Assembly: GCA_016702545.1 (NCBI GenBank)
Contig: JADJDT010000014.1
Coordinates: 124,001 to 188,000, forward strand
Origin: Pseudomonadota bacterium
GTDB lineage: Bacteria; Myxococcota_A; Polyangia; GCA-2747355
Direction: 5' to 3'
DNA length: 64,000 nt
Positions 54,772 to 64,000 of the stretch are shown piece by piece; the stretch's first letter is position 1, and every line of letters starts with the position of its first letter. The position numbers and the translations under genes were made by a program. The notes beneath the pieces are model-generated. The model did not search any database. It had not been told where the DNA came from and saw nothing but the letters and a program-made list of their open reading frames with translations.

Positions 54772-57700
54772 ATGGCCGCGGACGAGTTCGCTTCGACGCT
54801 TGAGGGGTCGCTGGCCGCGACGCCGCAGCCTCCGGCCAAGTCGGCGGCGGAGGCCCGAGCCTCGACCGAGGATTGGGCGCGCTTGCTCGCGTCGATCGCT
54901 CCGCACGAGCTGCTTTCGCCGAGCGATCACTTGCTGGCCGCTGTCGCCTACCTCGACCTTGGCGCCAACTGCGCGCAGGCGGAGCGGCACCTGCGCCGCG
55001 CGGTAGACGCGCGGCCCGCCGACCTACGGTTGATGCGCTGGCTGCTGCGCCAGTGTGCCCTCGGGCGCGGCGAGGGGGCCGAGGGCACGCGCGGGCCGGC
55101 GGTCGCGACCCTGGTCGAGCGACTGACGAGGCTAGGGGCTGGGCCGGCGGCGACCGCGGAGGCCTCGGCGGAAGGGAGCCCGGGGCTGGACGTGCAGGCT
55201 GCGGAGGACTCGCGGCTGGCGCGCCAGTTGATGCTGGCCGCGACCGATCGGTGGGAGGAGCTGGCGGCCGAGCTGGTCGGCGGAGATGCCGCCGATCAAG
55301 GGCTTGCGGCGCACGTCTGTGGTGATCGGCTAGGCCAACGCGTGCGTCAGCACGCGCTGCTCGAGCAGCTGAGCGGTCACTTCCCCCTGTTCGTTGCCGA
55401 GACGCTGTTGGACTTGGCCTGGGCCGCGGCGGCGCCGGGTGCGGCGATCGGCGCGGCGCTGCAGGCGCGCGAGGCTGCCCTCGCCAACACCCCCTTCACC
55501 GTCGAGCGCGTCGCCACCGCGGCGGTGCTCGCGCTCTGTGTGGCCGAGGGCGGTGCCGCCCTGCCGGCGTTGCCCGTGACGCAGCGGGCGCGGGGCTGGG
55601 CCGAGATCGAGTCCCTGGCGGCGCGGCGCGGCTGTGCGTCCCGTGGGCCAGCGCTCGCCGAGCACCACCTGCAGCGGGCACGCGGCCAGGATGGAGCGTT
55701 GGCGGCGGCGTTGCGCTTGCGCGCCGCGCAGCTGCTGCTGGCCGTCGATGAGCCGACGCGGGCCGAGGCTGCGTTGGCGTTGGCCGACGACGCTGTGCTC
55801 GGTCCGCTGGTGCGGCGCATGCGTTTGTTCTGCCAGGCGCGCCTCGGTCAACCTGCGGGGCTCGCCCGGGCGCTGATGGCCCTGCTCGTCGATCTTGCCC
55901 CGGTCGCGGCGGCCGCCACGCTGCGGCTCGCCGTGGAGCTGGCGATCGACGACCCACCGGCGCTGCGCGCCATCGCCGAGCAACTGCGGGTCCTCACGCG
56001 CGAGGCTCCACCCGAGCTGGCCTGGGAGGCCGGTGGTCTGTTGCTGGTGGCGTCCCGCCGCTTGCGCTCGCCGAGCCTGCTGCGCGAGGCCTGGCTCACG
56101 CTGGGCCAGCGGCTCAGCGCCGATCACGAGCGCGCGTTGTGCGCCTTCGCCGCGCTCGGCACCAGCGTGCGGCAGCTCACGCCGGCGGAGCACGCGGCCG
56201 CCGATGCCGTGGATCAACAGTTGCTGGCGGTGGCGCAGCGCGCGCTACCGGCCAGCGTGCCGCTCTTGGCGGTAACCGCCTTGCGCTGGCCGAGCGGCGC
56301 GCACTGGCAGGCGCTCGCGGCGGCGCTGCTGCCGACCCTGGCGGCCGCTGAACCGACCAACGCCGTGGGGGCCTTGCGCGAGTTGGCGCGGCAGCTCGCG
56401 CGCCGCAGCGACGGACAGCAGCAGGCGCTCGCGTTGCTCGAGCGGGCGCTGGCGCTCGTGCCCGAGCACGCGCAGACGCTGCGCCAGCTCGCCGAGGTGC
56501 AGCTCAGCCTTGGCCAGTCCGCCGCCGCGGTCGCGACCCTGCAGCAAGCGACCGCCTTGGTCGACGACAGCGAGGCTGCGGAGCTCTTCTGCGCGATCGG
56601 CAGGCTCCACCGCGCCGCTGGCGCCGATCTGACGGCGGCCCAGGAGGCCTATCGCCGCGCCCTAGAGCTCGATCCCTTGCAGGCCGAGGCCCTCAACGCG
56701 CTGCGCGAACTGCTCGGGCCCGCGGCGCACGAGCAGCGCATCCCGCTGCTGCAGGCGTTGCTGTCGTTGGCGCAGCCGACGGTGGAACGCGTCGCGCTGC
56801 TGCGCGACCTGGTGGCCGATCTGCGCCGGCGCGCCGAGGAGCGCGGCGGCGAGGCGGACCTCGGCCTCGCGCTGGAACGCGGCCACGAGGCGCTGGCTTT
56901 GGCGCCGGCCGTCGAGCCCGTCGCCCAACAGTTCGTCGAGCTCTGTCAGCTGACGGGACAGCGGTTACGACTGTTCGCCAGCGCGGCCCTGCTGCAGCAG
57001 ACCCGGGCCGGCCGCCGCGCACTGGCGACGGCGTGGGCTGCGGAGCAGCGCTGGACGGAGGCGGTGGCCGCTTGGCGCGCCGTGGCCGCCGGTGACGCCA
57101 GTGAGCCCCAGGAGCAGCTGGCGGCGCTGCTGATGGCCGGGCGGATCGCCCAGGAGCGACTCGGCGATGCCCCGCAGGCGGTGACGCTGCTGCAGGAGGC
57201 CTGGCGCGTCGGGCCTGGTACTGCGGCGGTCTTCGAGCCGCTCGCTCGGCTGTTGGCCGATGGCGACCGTTGGGCCGAGCTGGCGGCGCTGCTAGGGCAG
57301 CATTGCGGGCTGGTCGCGCCCGAGACGGCGGTGCCGCTCCGGCTCGAGCTGGCGCGGCTGGCGCTCGACCGGCTGGGGGATCGTGCGCTGGCCCGGCAGC
57401 AGCTCGAGCAGGTGCTCGCCGTGCAGCCGGCGCAGCTCGAGGGGCTGCGTCTGCTCGCCAGGGCGCTCGATCATACCGACGGAGCTCGCGACCGCGCCCG
57501 AGTGCTGGAGCAGCTCGCTGCGCTCTCCGAGGGGCAGAACGAGGCCCTCGGCCCGCTGCTGCAGCTCGGCGAGCTCTATACGCAGCTCGGCGACGAGGTG
57601 GCGGAGCTGCGCGTCCTGAGCAGCCTGCAGCGGCTCTACCCGGACGATGAGGCGGCGTTGCGCTACTGCGAGCAGGCCTATGGGCGTCAGGGCCGCTGGG

Positions 57701-60700
57701 CCGAGCTGGGGCTGCTCTACGAACGGCGGCTCGCCGCGCTGGCCGCCGGTGGTGGCATCCTGCCGGCTGCTGCTGCCGAGCTGCTCGAGCGCAAGGGGCA
57801 CGTCGAGCTCGATCGGCTCGGGGCACGCTCGAGCGCGACTGACACCTTCATTCAGCTGCTCGAGCTGCGGCCAGGCGATACAGCCACGCTCCGCCTGCTC
57901 GAGCACGTGCTCAGCGAGGCCTCGGACTGGGCCCGCCTGGTGGCGGTCTACGAGCGGCAGGCCAGCGTGGTCGGCGAGCGCGCCGCGCAGATCGCCTTCC
58001 TGCGCCAGGCGGCGCGCGTGGCGCGCGAGCGACTGCGCGACGAGGCGGAGGCGCTGCGGCTCTTCGAGCGACTGTACAAGCTCGACCCGACCGACGCCGA
58101 GGCCTTCGCCGTGCTCGAGGGCCGACTGGAGCGGCAGGAGGACCACCGCCGGCTGGTCGACTTACTGCTCGATCACGCCGCGGGCATGGGCGAGCCCTCG
58201 CACCGGCTGGAGGCGCTGCTGCGGGCGGCGGGCATCTGTGAGCGCATCCCCGACGTCGAGCGCGCGTTGCTGATCTATCGGCAGGCTCAGCTGCTGGAAC
58301 CGACCAGCGCGGCGACGCTCGATGCGCTGGCGCGCATCTTCGAGTCGCAGGAGCGCTGGCAGGAGCTGCTCGATACCACGGAGAAGCAGATCGCGATCGA
58401 GACCAGTGAGCGGCGGCGCGCCTTGCTTTGCTTCAAGTGCGGATCCGTGATGGAGACGCAGTTTCACAACGACGAGGAGGCGCTGCGCTACTACACCCGC
58501 GCGGTCAAGATGTCGGCCACCTGCCTGCCGGCGCTGCATGGTCTGCGTGATCTGCAGACGCGACGCGGCGAATGGGAGCAGGTGGCGCGTACGCTCGAGC
58601 TCGAGGCGCGGATCTGGAAGGACCCCAGGGGTAAGGCTGACACCCTCGCGCGCCTCGGTGAGCTCTACAAGGAGCGGCTCAACGACCCGGCCAAGGCGCT
58701 GAGCTGCTACCACCGGGCGATCGAGGTCAGCGCCGACTGCCTGCCCGCCGCGCTGGCCCTGTTCGAGATCCACGCCGACCGGGGGGAGGCCGCCGAGGCG
58801 GCGCGTTGGGGTGAGGTCTGTAACCGCAGCGGAACCCTGCGCCGGACGCCCGCCCTCGAACTCCACTTCTACGCGCGCTGGGCGCGGGCGTTGCTGCGTT
58901 GTGGCCAGCCGACCCGGGCCGCCGAGGCGGCGCTGCAGTCGCTCGAGCTCACACCGGCCGACCCAGAGGCCTTGGTGCTGTTGCTGGAGCTCTGTCGGCA
59001 CCACCCGGGCTGCTACGACCTGCAGCAGGCCTTCGAGCAGATCAGTCGCGCGGAGGCCGTGCAACAGAGCCCGGTGGCTCGCGCTTTGGTTGACACCGCC
59101 TTCGGCACGCTGGCCGAGCATGCCGGTGACGTCGAGGGTGCGTTAGCGCTCTATCGGCGGGCCCAGCAGCAGGCACCCGAGCAGCTCGAGGTCGCGCGTG
59201 CGCTCGCCGATCTGTTGTTGGCGATCGATGCGGGTGACGAGGCGTGGCAGCTGATGCAGCAGTTCCGCGCGCAGTCCAGCGGCGGGCAGGATTGGCTCGC
59301 CGCCACGCGTTGGCTGGCCTCCTTCGAGCTGTTGCGCCGCGATCGTCCTGAGCGCGCCGCGGCGCTGTACCGCGAGGTGCTGCAGCGCGTGCCGGCGGCC
59401 GACGAGACCCGCCAGCAGCTCGTCGAGTGTCTGCTGCTCGCTGGCGCGGCTCCGGCGGCCTTTGCCGAGATGTTGCCGCTGTGCGAGGGGACGAGCGGCG
59501 CGGCCGTCAGCGACCCGCGCCGTCTCGCCGAGCAGCTGCAGCTGCTCGGGATGGCGGCCTACCGCAGCGGCCGGGCGAGCGAGGCCGAGCGCCACTGGCG
59601 CCGGGCGAGCGAGGTACAGCCGCAGTGGATCTGGGCCAACCTGGCGCTGGCGCGGCGCTATTTCGGCGCAGGTGACCTGCGGGCGGCCGAACGCGAGCTC
59701 AAGACGGGGGAGCAGAACGCCGAGGTTGGCCATGACGACGTGCTCCGCGCACAGTCGCAATTCTACGCGGTGAGCGGCCACCCCGAGCGGGCCGTCGTGC
59801 TGTTGCAGAAGGTCTGTCGCGGTGGGGAGCGCGCGGCGGGGCGGGGGGAGATCGACGACCGTGTCTCGCTCGCCCGGTTGTTGGCCGCGCGCGGCGACCA
59901 CGCCCAGGCCGTGACAACGCTGCGGGCGGCGGTCGCCGACCATGGTGCGTACGCCGAGAGCTACGCCGAGCTGTTGCGCCTGGCGGTCGAGCTGGGCGAT
60001 GCCACGGGAGCGCGGCGCGCCGCGCAGGTGCTGGAGGTCGCGACCGGCCAGCGCGACGACCGGGCGGTCGCCGTGACGCGCGATGGGCCGGTGAGCGCGA
60101 GCGGCTGGGACGCCCTGACGGAGCCCTGGCGCCAGTCGCCCTGCGACTTCGTGCTGCGCGTGTTCGACGAGTTCTTGCCCGAGGTGACGGCTGGAGAGCG
60201 GGCGCCGCGTCAGATGGTGGCGCAGCGGCCTGCGTTGGAGGCGCTCGAGCTGGCCGTGCGCGTGCTTGGTGTGCCCGGCGTGACGATCAGCTGCGTCCCC
60301 GACCAGTCGGCGCTGGTGCGGGTTCAGGGCAGCACCGTCCTGCTGTCGGAGTTGGCCTGCCAGCTCGAGCGCGACGAGCTGCGTGTGCTGCTGCTGCGTG
60401 CCGTGGCGGCCGTGCGGCTCGGCTACGCCGCGTTGCTCGCCGGCACGACCAGCCGACTGCGCCGGCTGCGTGAGCTGACGGTGCTCCTACTGGGTCAGGA
60501 CGAGGCACAGGCACCGGGACTCCAGGAGCTCCTGCGCCGCATGCCGCGGCGCACCGCCCGGCAGCTCGCCCAATGGCGCGGTCGGGTCGAGGGGCCGGTG
60601 CCCGAGCTCTTCGACCGCTGGCTGGCGAGCACGGCCGATCTGTGGGATCGTCTGCCGTTGTTGCTGGGTGAGGACTTTGGCGCTTGGGCGCGCGTGACGC

Positions 60701-60833
60701 TGGTGGGCGACGCCTTTCAGCCGGCGGCCGTCCGCGAGGGGGGCTGCTGGTCGCGTCGCCGACCGTGTCACGGCTGGCCCAGTACTACGTTTCAGCGGCG
60801 TTCGTCGAGGACCACCGTCGGCTGTGGGGCTGA
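54772..60833 (+). CDS. Very long TPR-repeat protein, frameshifted near the C-terminus
   Basis: About 2,020 residues, no signal peptide, so cytoplasmic. It is built almost entirely of TPR-like helical repeats, e.g. DLTAAQEAYRRALELDPLQA, QEAWRVGPGTAAVFEPLARL, RLFERLYKLDPTDAEAFAVL, QEAYRRALELDPLQAEALNA, KALSCYHRAIEVSADCLPAA and AALYREVLQRVPAADETRQQ, with a different C-terminal region (LAVRVLGVPGVTISCVPDQS). At 60738-60743 a run of six G should be seven; restoring it changes the tail from Arg/Ser-rich nonsense to LLVASPTVSRLAQYYVSAAF and ends at 60833. Probably a scaffold for the kinase and phosphatase proteins around it. Confidence 0.85.
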
Positions 60834-60892
60834 GCGGGGTGCGCATGAACTCGACAAGGCCCGGGCGCCAGAGTAGCCTGGTGCGCGCGAGA

Positions 60893-60920
60893 AAACGATG
60901 AGTGGGAAACGATGAGTGAT
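60893..60920. repeat. 14-bp tandem duplication containing the STAS start codon
   Basis: AAACGATGAGTGGG is followed by AAACGATGAGTGAT. Each copy has an ATGAGT. The first ATG is out of frame with the gene and stops after five codons, so it could act as a decoy start. Confidence 0.8.
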
Positions 60921-61733
60921 CGGCTACACGTCGATGTGAGCGAGGTCGAAAACGTCAGCTACGTCGCTTTGGCGGGCGTGATCGACGAGGACAACGCGCT
61001 CAGCGCCATCACCGAGCGCCTGACCCGGCCCTTCGCGCTGATCAAGAGCGCGGATGTCGAGCGCATCAATTCGTGCGGCGTGCGCGACTGGGTCAACTGG
61101 CTGGGTGAGCTGCAGCAGAAGCAGATCGAGGTGTTTCTGATCGAGTGCTCGCCGGCGATGATGACGCAGGTCAACCTGATCAACAATTTCACCGGCCACG
61201 GCAAGATCCTCAGTTTCTATGCGCCCTACTTCTGCCCGCCGCCCTGCGAGTCGGACAAGATGTTGCTGGTTCGCATGGAGGACGCCCTGCGTACGCAGCC
61301 CTTTCGTGCGCCGGTTTGCCGCTGCGATGAGTGCGACCAGCTGCTCGAGTTCGATGACCTCGAGAGCTCCTACTTCGGCTTCCTGCCGGCGGTTCAGCCG
61401 CCGAGGGTCCCGCCGGAGGTCGAACAGGCCTGGCGCAAGGTCAGCAGTGGCGACGCCAAGCCGCTGCGGTCGCGCAGCTCGATGATCAAGCCCGCGCTGG
61501 CGACGGTCGGCTCGGTCAGCGCCAGCCCGCTGAGCGGTGGCGGCAGCAGCGCGAGCATCCCCAGCTCGCGCGAACTGAAGAGCCTCTTGAGCGAGGTCTC
61601 GTTCACGCACACGCCCTTCGACCCCGAGGCCTCGGCGCCCGCGCCCTTCCCCAATAAGCTGCTCTACGTCGTCGTGGGCCTGCTCAGCCTGGCGATCCTG
61701 CTGCTGACCTACGTCGTCTTTCGCGGCGGCTGA
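60912..61733 (+). CDS. STAS-domain (anti-sigma-factor antagonist-like) protein with Cys cluster and membrane anchor
   Basis: 273 residues. STAS fold at ~4-100, with the phospho-acceptor loop RINSCGVRDW (S54). Two Cys groups follow: CPPPC (108-112) and CRCDEC (136-141), a probable zinc ribbon, then LEFDDLESSYFGFLP. A Ser/Gly-rich linker (SVSASPLSGGGSSASIPSSR) leads to a single C-terminal membrane helix (YVVVGLLSLAILLLTYVVF). Free RsbV/SpoIIAA proteins are ~110-residue soluble proteins; here the partner-switch protein is tethered. It should be phosphorylated by a kinase and dephosphorylated by the SpoIIE phosphatase. Confidence 0.88.
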   Translation: MSDRLHVDVSEVENVSYVALAGVIDEDNALSAITERLTRPFALIKSADVERINSCGVRDWVNWLGELQQKQIEVFLIECSPAMMTQVNLINNFTGHGKILSFYAPYFCPPPCESDKMLLVRMEDALRTQPFRAPVCRCDECDQLLEFDDLESSYFGFLPAVQPPRVPPEVEQAWRKVSSGDAKPLRSRSSMIKPALATVGSVSASPLSGGGSSASIPSSRELKSLLSEVSFTHTPFDPEASAPAPFPNKLLYVVVGLLSLAILLLTYVVFRGG

Positions 61734-61777
61734 GCCGGGCCCGGAAACGTTCAGGCGAAACGTTCACGCGCGGCGGC

Positions 61778-62028
61778 GGAGGCCGCTGGGAGCTGTGCGA
61801 GCCGCCCGCGAGGCGCGGCGCTGCCAGCCGGCGACAGCCAGGGCCGCCGAGCCGCAGGCGAGGGGTTCACCGGAGCGGAACGTACGGGCTGGTACGTGAG
61901 CACCGGAGCGCAGCCGCACTTCGGCCCAACAAGTGCCGAAGAACGAGCCCGCAGGGCGAGAGCGGCGAGCGCCAGCGCGCGCCGCGGTAACGCAGCATCG
62001 GGTGGCGCAGCAGTTCCCAGCGGCCTCC
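61778..62028. repeat. Large inverted repeat (~251 bp) next to the RsbW-like stop codon
   Basis: Arms GGAGGCCGCTGGGAGCTG (61778-61795) and CAGTTCCCAGCGGCCTCC (62011-62028) differ by one base pair. The centre has ACGTACGGGCTGGTACGT. The layout (distal arms, small central GTAC palindrome, stop codon at the end) resembles copies A-E but the core sequence differs. It separates two convergent genes and could also stop transcription. Confidence 0.7.
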
Positions 62029-63113
62029 TAGCCGCCCCGCGCGGGGGCCAGGTAAGGCCAGAGGAACACCAGGCCGGCCACGACGAAGAGCAGCAGCGCG
62101 GCGATGGTCAGCAGGAGATAGCGGAGATCGAAGAGCCAGCCGCCTTCGTGCGTCGCGCTCGAATCCTCGCGCGCGCGGGTCTCGGCGGCGACCGGGTTCG
62201 GCTCGTTGAAGAAGCCGATGTGCCGCAGTCGCTGGGTGGAGGCTGCCAGATCGAGCACGACGATCACCTCCGTCGTCTTGCCCGGCACGCTGTTGAACAT
62301 CAGCTCGGCGGCGTGCTTGGACACCATGTAGAGGCCCAGACCGGCCCCCGACGGCTTGTCGGCGATTTGGTCGACCGCTTGCGCGCAATGCTCGAGTCGG
62401 TCCAGCACCGACGAGCGCCGCAGCGAGCCGTAGGTGTCGCGAACGCTGATCACCAGCCGCCGTCCATCACAGCCGTACTGTAGCGTCACGGGTCGTTCGA
62501 GGCGTACGCTGGCCCGCTGGCTGGGCTGCAGATGCCCGAAGAGCGCACGCCCCTGCTGGTCCACCGGTGCGTCGTAGAGTGCGTTCATCAGCAACTCTTC
62601 GGCCACCAACTGCACCGCGTCGCAGAGCCGCGCGCGGAGGCGCAGGGTCTTGACGAAGGCCAGCAGCGAGGTGATGGCGCGGTGCCGGTCCTCGTTCGAG
62701 GTGATCACCTCGGTGCCGATCAGCACGCCCCACGGCAGCAGCTTGGAGACCCCGAAGATGTTGCCCCAGGTCAGCTTGCCGGCGAGATAGGTCAGCAAGT
62801 TGGGCGTAGCCCCGAGGTAGTCCTCGGCCACGACGGCCTGGACGGAGGGTTGTCGCAGCAGGTGGACGGCGTCGACCAGGCTGGGCTCGGGCAGGATCAG
62901 CGCGCTCGCGCCTTCAGGCCGTAGCTCGCCGAGGACGCTCACCAGCGGATCGCCGACGCCGGTGAGCCGCCCCAGCAGCACGTCCCCCTCGGCAGCGACG
63001 GCCTTCGGATCGTCGACCAGGCGCACCGAGCCGCCGACGCCACGTAGCTGCCCTATCCAGCCCCTCACGGCGGCTGGGTCCTGGCTATAGACGACGCAAC
63101 GAGGACCTAGCAT
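62028..63113 (-). CDS. RsbW-like ATP-binding protein with N-terminal receiver-like domain and membrane anchor
   Basis: 361 residues. Residues ~1-110 have a pseudo-receiver look (CVVYSQDPAAVRGWIGQLRG; GASALILPEPSLVDAVHLLR). The GHKL ATPase at ~150-315: N-box AEELLMNALYDAPVDQQGRA, SVRDTYGSL, GAGLGLYMVSKHAAELMF. One C-terminal membrane helix (LTIAALLLFVVAGLVFLWPY). This is the anti-sigma-factor/serine-kinase part of a partner-switching system, converging with the STAS gene. No sigma factor is encoded nearby, so its target is open. Confidence 0.88.
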   Translation of the reverse strand: MLGPRCVVYSQDPAAVRGWIGQLRGVGGSVRLVDDPKAVAAEGDVLLGRLTGVGDPLVSVLGELRPEGASALILPEPSLVDAVHLLRQPSVQAVVAEDYLGATPNLLTYLAGKLTWGNIFGVSKLLPWGVLIGTEVITSNEDRHRAITSLLAFVKTLRLRARLCDAVQLVAEELLMNALYDAPVDQQGRALFGHLQPSQRASVRLERPVTLQYGCDGRRLVISVRDTYGSLRRSSVLDRLEHCAQAVDQIADKPSGAGLGLYMVSKHAAELMFNSVPGKTTEVIVVLDLAASTQRLRHIGFFNEPNPVAAETRAREDSSATHEGGWLFDLRYLLLTIAALLLFVVAGLVFLWPYLAPARGG

Positions 63114-63558
63114 GGCGCGCGATCGACTCGCTGATCACTTGGGAAACGAGCTGCGAAACAAGCTCTTCGCCCAGGGCGCCCTACCTGAGCTAGTGGCCCT
63201 GAGCTAGTGGCTCCGGATGGCCTGAACCGTGGCGCGGCGCCAGTATGCGTCACCGCCCCAGCGATTGCAATTCGCCCCGCCGCTGACCTTTGCCCCGCCG
63301 CTGACCTTCGCGCGGAGCAGGCGCTTCGTCAGCCGGGATCGGCCGAGTGTCGGCCATCGACCTCGGGCTGCCATCGAGCTCGGGCTTGTCATCCGCCCGC
63401 GGTCGCGCTACTTCCACCCTTCGCTCGAACAAGGCCGTACCGCCAGGCCATCGGGCCGCAAGCAATCCCAGGAGGAAGCCCCCGGCGGCGCCAAGCTGCA
63501 TCGGGTCCTGCGTTGGGCGTGTTCGCGGAGCCACCCCTGAGGCGAGGAGGAGTCGTCG
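63114..63558. other. Intergenic region, no gene seen
   Basis: 445 bp between divergent genes. It contains CCTGAGCTAGTGGC twice (63183-63210) and CCCCGCCGCTGACCTT twice (63275-63308). No frame looks coding. The promoters of the RsbW-like and radical SAM genes must lie here. Confidence 0.5.
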
Positions 63559-64000
63559 ATGGCCGCTGCTTTGAAAGTGCTGCTGGTCTATCCCCGCTTC
63601 GAGGGGAAGTCGTTCTGGAACTACCAGGCGACGCTCGAGGCCGTCGGTAAGCGCTACTCGAACACGCCGCTCGGCCTGATCACCGTCGCCGCCGTGTTGC
63701 CCGGCGACTGGGAGCTGCGCCTCTGCGACTGCAACGTCGGCGAGCTGACGGACGAGGACCTCGCCTGGGCCGAGGTCGTGTTCACGGGGGGCATGCTGCC
63801 ACAGCAGACCCATGCGCTCGAGGTCGTAGCGCGTGCGCGACGTTTGGGGGCCTACACGGTGGTCGGCGGCCCCGATTGCACCTGCAGCCCCGACGTCTAC
63901 GCGGCGGCCGACCTGCGGGTCGCCGGCGAGGTCGAGGCCGTGGTCGAGCCCTTGGTCGCCGCGATTCGCGAGCGCCGACGCGGCGAGCTCGTGCGTGCGG
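63559..64000 (+). CDS. B12-binding-domain radical SAM protein (N-terminal part)
   Basis: 147 residues are visible. KVLLVYPRFEGKSFWNYQAT at the start, then SNTPLGLITVAAVLPGDWEL and DCNVGELTDEDLAWAEVVFT, YTVVGGPDCTCSPDVY, and AGEVEAVVEPLVAAI: the cobalamin-binding-like Rossmann domain that precedes radical SAM in the large DUF4070-type family. The Fe-S motif lies beyond the window. Members include methyltransferases and hopanoid or lipid-modifying enzymes; the substrate cannot be told. GAGGAGGAG precedes the ATG. Confidence 0.88.
   Translation, partial: MAAALKVLLVYPRFEGKSFWNYQATLEAVGKRYSNTPLGLITVAAVLPGDWELRLCDCNVGELTDEDLAWAEVVFTGGMLPQQTHALEVVARARRLGAYTVVGGPDCTCSPDVYAAADLRVAGEVEAVVEPLVAAIRERRRGELVRA

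Noticed and set aside
63204..63392. Short minus-strand frame (62 residues)
   Set aside because: It reads through a tandem CCCCGCCGCTGACCTT repeat giving AKVSGGAKVSGG; no start signal or homology.

Overview
The window is very GC-rich bacterial chromosome. Its gene content points to a Myxococcota-type (deltaproteobacterial) genome: receiver-PATAN (DUF4388) regulators, an archaeal/eukaryote-type prolyl-tRNA synthetase, many Cys-lipoproteins with Pro/Ala linkers, thrombospondin type 3 (TSP3) outer-membrane proteins, a Pkn-type kinase, very long TPR proteins and a B12-binding radical SAM protein. Several conserved genes are split by single-base gains or losses, mostly in or next to short G runs, and there is a ~52-nt pure G tract. 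This looks like a draft or metagenome assembly with residual indels rather than mass gene decay.

Layout. 1-2.5 kb: histidine kinase and receiver-PATAN-membrane regulator (minus). 2.8-4.1 kb: UDP-glucose dehydrogenase (frameshifted). 4.2-5.05 kb: debris of an exported protein. 5.3-10.3 kb: a hydrolase, then an envelope operon (membrane protein, N-terminally extended Wzx-like flippase, low-molecular-weight phosphatase). 10.3-14.4 kb: YceI protein, periplasmic/outer-membrane protein and a membrane-anchored beta-propeller, separated by the poly-G tract and a four-hairpin cluster. 14.6-19.1 kb: three unrecognised exported proteins, two clearly related, plus an IS3 transposase scrap. 19.4-24.5 kb: AbiEii-type nucleotidyltransferase pair, proS, PafA-like phosphatase and a small zinc-ribbon protein. 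24.6-29 kb: MacAB/Lol-like ABC export operon. 29.2-32.3 kb: HEPN/MNT pair, then NfeD-like protein and flotillin. 32.4-37.6 kb: typA, TatD nuclease, thioredoxin with a metal-binding tail, orphan type III secretion inner-rod-like protein, radical SAM protein. 37.9-45.9 kb: lipoproteins, FAD oxidoreductase, carboxylesterase.

45.9-63.1 kb is the most coherent block: TSP3 outer-membrane protein, SpoIIE/PP2C phosphatase with periplasmic sensor, TPR protein and PhnD-like binding protein (partly translationally coupled); then Cys-rich PAS protein, membrane-anchored Ser/Thr kinase, ~2,000-residue TPR protein, membrane-anchored STAS protein with a Cys cluster and, convergent to it, a membrane-anchored RsbW-like ATPase. 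This is the parts list of a partner-switching signalling system, with nearly every part tied to the membrane. No sigma factor or DNA-binding output is in view.

Across the window lies a family of ~130-180-bp intergenic inverted-repeat elements sharing a core (GCGTTGC ... CAGTA ... CGCCTTG), positioned exactly at stop or start codons. Five copies are recognised, and one further large inverted repeat has a similar layout. No rRNA, tRNA or CRISPR array was recognised.
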